From Microbulbifer sp. VAAF005 (GTDB lineage Bacteria; Pseudomonadota; Gammaproteobacteria; Pseudomonadales; Cellvibrionaceae): a stretch of DNA of 64,000 nt. Where the stretch lies: contig NZ_CP120233.1 of assembly GCF_030012985.1 (NCBI RefSeq), positions 5,265,001 through 5,329,000 on the forward strand, read 5' to 3'. Every line of letters begins with the position of its first letter. Positions within the stretch are counted from its first letter, which is position 1. The notes below the pieces were generated by a model, which worked only from the letters and a program-made list of their open reading frames with translations, was not told the origin of the DNA and searched no databases. The position numbers were made by a program, and so were the translations under genes. Shown in pieces: positions 59,943 to 64,000 of the stretch.

Positions 59943-60716
59943 GTGGGAAAAACGGCAAAAATCTGTAGCCTTATCTGTTCTATGATAATTCTTGTGATGG
60001 GCTTTATTGCAACTTCACAAGCAGCTGAGACTAAGCGGATACTAATCGTTGCTTCTAATCTTCAGGATATGGGTGATCCGGAGAAACACGATGCAAGAAA
60101 TAATTTGTGGGAGTACGCTCCGCCTTACCATATTTTTGTTTCTCATGGGTATGACGTGGACTTTGTTTCGCCAACAGGTGGCGTGGTCCCGTTTATGATG
60201 GATCCACTGGGAATTAGTAGTTACACCATCAAACATGAAGGTTTTTTAGAGCGGGCTAATAGTTCACTAAAGCCTGAGCAAGTAGTTATAGAGAATTATG
60301 CAGCTGTTTATATCGGTGGAGGCTATGGAACCTTATTTGATGTGGCATCTAATCGTGAGCTGCTAAATATTATGGGTGGGATTTACCAGAAAGGGGGAGT
60401 TGTGGGCAGCTGTGGCCATGGGGCAGGTGCGTTTGCAGATGTGAAACTGAAAGATGGCCATTATATGGTAAAGGGCAAGAAGGTTGCCGGTTTCCCAGAC
60501 TCTACAGAAAAAGAGAAGTCTTGGGCTAAGCAGGGTACTTTATTACCGTTCTTGGTAGAGGAACGCCTTCGAGAGAATGGAGCCATTATTATTAATAAGG
60601 GTAATGTTGCTGATAAGCATGATGTAATATCTGATCAGCGTATAGTTTCTACAATGTTTTTACCTTCTTCTGCGCTGGTTGCAAAAGAAATGCTGGGTTT
60701 AATCGAGAGCAACTAA
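59943..60716 (+). CDS. DJ-1/PfpI family protein, exported
   Basis: A protein of the class I glutamine amidotransferase-like DJ-1/PfpI superfamily, closest in layout to Hsp31-type members: RILIVASNLQDMGDP, DVDFVSPTGGVVPFMMDP, AVYIGGGYGTLFDVASN and the nucleophile elbow VVGSCGHGAGAF with the presumed active Cys. Family members act as glyoxalases, chaperones or peptidases. The first 27 residues look like a signal peptide ending in SQA, unusual for the family. GTG 59943 is chosen because GGGGAAG lies six bases upstream; ATG 59928 and 59871 are alternatives. Confidence 0.8.
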   Translation: MGKTAKICSLICSMIILVMGFIATSQAAETKRILIVASNLQDMGDPEKHDARNNLWEYAPPYHIFVSHGYDVDFVSPTGGVVPFMMDPLGISSYTIKHEGFLERANSSLKPEQVVIENYAAVYIGGGYGTLFDVASNRELLNIMGGIYQKGGVVGSCGHGAGAFADVKLKDGHYMVKGKKVAGFPDSTEKEKSWAKQGTLLPFLVEERLRENGAIIINKGNVADKHDVISDQRIVSTMFLPSSALVAKEMLGLIESN

Positions 60717-60944
60717 ATTGCTCCAGTACTTTATTGTGTATTTGCTCTATCGTTAGGCAGTCATTCTGCGGGTCAAGCTCTAACGAGTTTGGCTTCAATG
60801 CGACCAATCTCTACCTGTTAGTCTAAATATGCTATAACGCGGGTAACTAACTCGGGATCACTCGATCGCCCTGTAGCTAAATCTTGCCTCTGCATATTTA
60901 TCTACCATTCTTTCTAAAGGGAACTGGAATCGGCGGCAGTGAAT

Positions 60945-61364
60945 ATGCGTCCATTTATTGTATTAATAATATCGGTAACTTTGGGGAAGCTAGCCTATGT
61001 GTTTAGCCCCTCTCTGGGGAACAATGTAATAGTGGCCTTATTGGCTCTATTGGGTGCAGTTCCCTATTTGTTAATGCCGATTAGATCCGAGTTTTTCAAG
61101 GCGCAAATTCTTCAATGGGCTAAACAGAATGATATTGGCGTTTTGAGACTCGAGAGCAGGGGGTTTTCCAAAGGACGATTGTTTTGGCGTGTATCTGATG
61201 CGCAAAGCGTCTTCTGTGTTACCTCAAGAGAAGCCACTTACTGGGTGGCCTGCGGCTCATGGCTGCTGGGTTCTTATAGTCGGAAGCTAATCATATATAA
61301 AGAGGTTGGGGGTGCCTTGGATTTGATTGCAGCATTTGACGGAGATAGTTGCCAGGCTGAGTGA
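60945..61364 (+). CDS. Hypothetical membrane-anchored protein
   Basis: A 139-residue protein with two N-terminal hydrophobic segments (about 3-20 and 25-45) and a soluble C-terminal part with AKQNDIGVLRLESRGFSKG and WVACGSWLLGSYSRK. Not recognised. ATG 60945 or GTG 60939 could start it. It stands alone. Confidence 0.6.
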   Translation: MRPFIVLIISVTLGKLAYVFSPSLGNNVIVALLALLGAVPYLLMPIRSEFFKAQILQWAKQNDIGVLRLESRGFSKGRLFWRVSDAQSVFCVTSREATYWVACGSWLLGSYSRKLIIYKEVGGALDLIAAFDGDSCQAE

Positions 61365-61451
61365 TTCTGATCAGTGCTTACTGGACTAGAAGGTTTGATT
61401 TGATATCAGCAATGTGAATATAAATGTATTTTTGTTTGCGATTCATTATAA

Positions 61452-62116
61452 GAAGCAACCTATCTCGACAATTCTGTAAAGGATTCCCTGGCTGACGAGC
61501 AGACAGTTGCTGATCTAAAGCAGGATATCAAGAATTTACAGGCAGATATTAAACCCCTGAATGCCAGCATCGTTGCGCTGGGTATTGCTGATGCCACTGC
61601 TATCTCTCTGGGCACGGTTGCTTCTATCGTGGCTTTTCCGGAGGGCTTGTTGACCTGGTTTGTGATAGGGCCGGCGGTTGCAGCAAAAATTGCTGCCGAT
61701 CAAAAGAGTATTCAGGATAAACAGGCAGAGATGGACCTGATCACTGCTGATGTATCCACTTTACAAATACTGTCTCAGAGCTTTGGGCAGCTAGCAGAAG
61801 AAACCCAGCAAGTTGAAGATTATTTACAGGTCGTATTGCAAGAGTGGCAAACACTTGAAAGTAATGTTTCCGGTGCGATAAGTGATATTCAAACTGCGAT
61901 CTCTGATGAAGAGGGGGCAAACTATACAGCAGTTATTATTGACCTCAGTGAGGCGGTGGTCGAGTGGAATATGCTTATTTCCAAATGGGAAGCCTTTTTA
62001 TTGAGCTCAACGTGAACAATGCAGATTTGAAATTTGGGATGAGTTCAGAACAGGTTAAATCTGATTTTTCTGCTGGAAGCACTGTTGGTGTGAATCAATA
62101 TTATAATACTCTATAA
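61452..62116 (+). pseudogene. 3' part of an alpha-helical pore-forming toxin gene
   Basis: An open stretch without a start codon encodes long helices (DLKQDIKNLQADIKPL), then a hydrophobic hairpin (IVALGIADATAISLGTV followed by AFPEGLLTWFVIGPAVAAKI), then another long helix ending VEWNMLISKWEAF. This order, helix, membrane hairpin, helix, is that of HBL/Nhe, MakA and XaxA-type toxins. About the first 130-150 residues expected for the family are absent and a stop lies at 61449. The visible frame ends at 62015; adding one T to the run at 61995-61999 extends it to 62116 with a further 33 plausible residues. Family assignment is moderate. Confidence 0.45.
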
Positions 62117-62138
62117 GAAGTATTTTTTAGTTTTACTG

Positions 62139-62167
62139 AAGGCTTACCTAAAAGGTAAGCCTTTTTT
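62139..62167 (+). terminator. Rho-independent terminator
   Basis: AAGGCTTACC pairs with GGTAAGCCTT around TAAAA and runs into TTTT, 22 bp after the extended toxin frame. Confidence 0.9.
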
Positions 62168-62373
62168 GGCTTTTGATAGGGGGTACGGGTTCGCTTTCTA
62201 AGGTGGTTACAGAATGGCCATCGATTTTTATCTGGGGCTCACGCCATTTCTATGGGCACATTTCAAATCGTGTATTTGTAAGCGATTCTAAATTGTTCAT
62301 CTAATGTTTTTGAAAGCGCTGAACTGAGATACTATAGTCGCACTTCTGCAGCCCCTGAAAGCGTACAAGCCAC

Positions 62374-62808
62374 ATGAGTGATATTTATAAAGCCCCTAAA
62401 AGTGAATTAAATACAAGTAAGTACCACTCTTTGATTGAGAGGTTACTGAAAGAACAGAGTATGCCCCTCGCGATATTTGCGGTGTTGTTAGGTACTTTGG
62501 GTACGCTCGTTTTGCTCTCATTTGCCCGCGGTATTATCCCTTTGTATGTTTATGTGATCCCTGGATTTATTGCCGGCATCCTCGTTAAGTTTATGGGGCG
62601 GCCTGTTACAGCATCCTACCGTGTGATTCCTGGGTTATTGAGTGGGGTGATCGTCTCTATCTGGGTGAGCTTAGGGGGGATTTCTATTTATACATTTTTA
62701 CTTCCACTACTAAACATCTTGTGTTGCTTGGCTGTGTCAAGGCGCCGATTAAACTATGAGGAGGAGAAAGCGTTGTATAAGTATCGGCATGGATTGGTAA
62801 AGTTGTGA
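62374..62808 (+). CDS. Hypothetical integral membrane protein
   Basis: A 144-residue protein. It begins MSDIYKAPKSEL, a start shared by many small gammaproteobacterial membrane proteins (DIY-x-AP), then has four hydrophobic segments (about 31-52, 54-72, 82-102, 103-120) and a basic, charged C-terminal tail. Function unknown. It is convergent with greB. Confidence 0.72.
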   Translation: MSDIYKAPKSELNTSKYHSLIERLLKEQSMPLAIFAVLLGTLGTLVLLSFARGIIPLYVYVIPGFIAGILVKFMGRPVTASYRVIPGLLSGVIVSIWVSLGGISIYTFLLPLLNILCCLAVSRRRLNYEEEKALYKYRHGLVKL

Positions 62809-62834
62809 TAATGATTATCTCAGCTTGGTTGTTT

Positions 62835-62868
62835 AGAGGTCGTATTTAGTTCTATAAGTACGACCTCT
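62835..62868. terminator. Hairpin between convergent genes
   Basis: AGAGGTCGTA pairs perfectly with TACGACCTCT, 14-nt loop, between the membrane protein stop and the greB stop. No T-tract on either strand. Confidence 0.6.
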
Positions 62869-62890
62869 TCAAAGGCTCTGGAGGCCGAAA

Positions 62891-63390
62891 CTACTCCTTG
62901 TAACGAATGTCAGTAATATAAAAAGTCTGCCACTTTTCCCCCTGGCGGATATCCACTTCATCATCGAGCTTGCGCCCTAATAAGGCACGGGCAACGGGGG
63001 AGTCCATGGATATCAAGCCTGCTTTTACATCGAATTCATCGGGTCCCACAATGCGGTAGCAAACACTCTCACCCTCATCATCTTCAAGCGTTACCCAGGC
63101 TCCAAAAAAACCTTTTCTTTATCGTCCGGTATTCGATCTACAACAGTAATCTCTTCGAGGCGCTTAGTGAGAAAACGCACGCGGCTGTCGATTTCCCGCA
63201 GTCTTTTTTTACCGTAGATATAGTCTGCGTTTTCCGAGCGATCTCCCAGCTTGGCGGCGTCGCTAACTGCCTGGGTTACCCGAGGGCGCTCCTCCTCCCA
63301 GAGGCGCTTAACTTCGGCGCGCATACGCTGCGCGCCCTCTGCGGTGATGTAGCGGGAGCCGCGTGGACGCGGCGGTCTCCATCTTCCCAT
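62891..63390 (-). pseudogene. greB: Transcription elongation factor GreB, one frameshift (possibly a sequencing error)
   Basis: GreB rescues backtracked RNA polymerase by stimulating transcript cleavage. The N-terminal coiled coil is seen in RYITAEGAQRMRAEVKRLWEEERP-type sequence (starts YITAEGAQRMRAEVKRLWEE) with the acidic tip GDRSENADYIYGKKRLREID. The C-terminal FKBP-like domain, VCYRIVGPDEFDVKAGLIS then DSPVARALLGRKLDDEV, is in another frame. The switch lies at seven A (plus strand, 63104-63110); an eighth restores EKVFFGAWVTLEDDEGE and 166 residues. Upstream of the ATG the sequence is AT-rich. Confidence 0.93.
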
Positions 63391-63428
63391 AGTATTTTTT
63401 TAACTCTTTTTAATTCAATATTATTTAA

Positions 63429-64000
63429 TTATAGGTTTTCGATGGTAATTCCCGGGCCGGGTTCCGCGAGCGGGAAATTAAATATGCGGCTGTAGAATTC
63501 AAGCTCTCCTTCCAGGGCCAACTTGATACTGTCGCCACTGCGGAACCCATGCCCCTCATTGGCAAATGTAATATAGGACACCGGAATACCTCGCTCCCTC
63601 AGGGCACCCACCATGGTTTCGGCTTGGTTGGGTGGCACTACCTTGTCCTCCATGCCCTGGAAGAAAATCACGGGGCAATTCAGCTTTTCCACATCGTTAA
63701 TGGGGGAGCGCTGAAGGTAGACTTTTTCTGCGGAAGGCCAGGGCCCTACCAGTTTATCTAGGTAGCGGGACTCAAACTTGTGGGTGTCTTTGGCGAGGCT
63801 GCTCAACTCTCCAATTCCATAATGGCTGGCTCCCGCTTTAAAGGTATCGTGGTAGGTCAACGCTGCCAGGACTGTGTAACCGCCAGCACTACCACCTTTG
63901 ATCAGCAGGCGATTGGGGTCGGCGAGCCCATCTTCTACCAGGTATTCTGCACCAGCGCAGACATCTTCCACGTCATAGATGCCCCATTTATCGGCGAGGC
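63429..64000 (-). CDS. Prolyl oligopeptidase family (S9) peptidase, C-terminal part (gene continues past the window)
   Basis: The frame is open to the window edge, so only the last 190 residues are seen. They hold the catalytic domain: nucleophile Ser in GGSAGGYTVLAAL, Asp in FFQGMEDKVVPPNQAE and His in FANEGHGFRSGDS, with YLVEDGLADPNRL before the Ser. This order and spacing fit S9 acylaminoacyl or dipeptidyl peptidases with an N-terminal beta-propeller, which would lie outside the window. It ends 39 bp before greB and is transcribed towards the window interior. Confidence 0.9.
   Translation of the reverse strand, partial: LADKWGIYDVEDVCAGAEYLVEDGLADPNRLLIKGGSAGGYTVLAALTYHDTFKAGASHYGIGELSSLAKDTHKFESRYLDKLVGPWPSAEKVYLQRSPINDVEKLNCPVIFFQGMEDKVVPPNQAETMVGALRERGIPVSYITFANEGHGFRSGDSIKLALEGELEFYSRIFNFPLAEPGPGITIENL

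Noticed and set aside
1..64000. CRISPR arrays, rRNA or tRNA genes, integrase-flanked island
   Set aside because: No regularly spaced repeats, no rRNA-like sequence, no complete tRNA and no integrase gene were seen.

Overview
The window looks like chromosome of a marine gammaproteobacterium, probably of the Cellvibrionales/Microbulbifer type. That placement is inferred from a complete Na+-pumping NQR operon, from protein similarity, and from gene order. From memory, the order topA, DUF6586, small protein, lexA, psrA, nagZ ... mfd, gap, nqrABCDEF, apbE, nqrM, sthA matches the Pseudomonas aeruginosa chromosome. No database search was possible.

Region 1 (1-24.3 kb) is ordinary core genome. It holds the topA 3' end, lexA with two SOS boxes, a LOG-family gene where Pseudomonas has sulA, psrA with a candidate operator, nagZ, an MscS channel, a cold-shock gene, csiV, mfd, gap with a HexR-type operator, nqrA-F, apbE, nqrM, sthA, a thioesterase and a LysE exporter. 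Two RNA-level features stand out: a structured leader ending in a terminator-like hairpin before nqrA, and a perfect terminator-like hairpin inside the signal-peptide codons of apbE.

Region 2 (24.3-36.2 kb) is accessory, with long AT-rich gaps. It has a YopT-like C58 cysteine peptidase (broken), a SARP-type regulator fused to an alpha/beta hydrolase, an AraC regulator, a GyrI-like protein, a DUF3604 lipoprotein, NAD malic enzyme and a patatin. Two short elements with terminal inverted repeats and 4-bp YTAR target duplications (TTAA, CTAG) lie here; a decayed fragment of the same family lies near 1.4 kb.

Region 3 (36.2-47.5 kb, all minus strand) is a compact defence island. In transcription order it is hsdM, hsdS, a YecA/SEC-C protein, an McrB with an extra inserted domain, mcrC, hsdR and a YgjP-type metallopeptidase.

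Region 4 (47.9-57.2 kb) has small unknown genes, a siderophore-reductase/MarR pair with twin operators, and a partial denitrification cluster: three-domain copper nitrite reductase, NirV, SCO copper chaperone and quinol nitric oxide reductase. Together these would turn nitrite into nitrous oxide. Region 5 (57.2-64 kb) has a secreted putative toroid protein, small membrane proteins, a DJ-1/PfpI protein, a fragment of an alpha-helical pore-forming toxin, greB and the end of an S9 peptidase.

A global point: mfd, hsdR, mcrB, nirK (twice), the nitric oxide reductase, the toxin fragment and greB are each broken, and each break is repaired by adding one base to a homopolymer. Residual sequencing undercalls are the simplest explanation, so these genes are described as probably intact. 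The C58 peptidase break does not fit this pattern and may be real.
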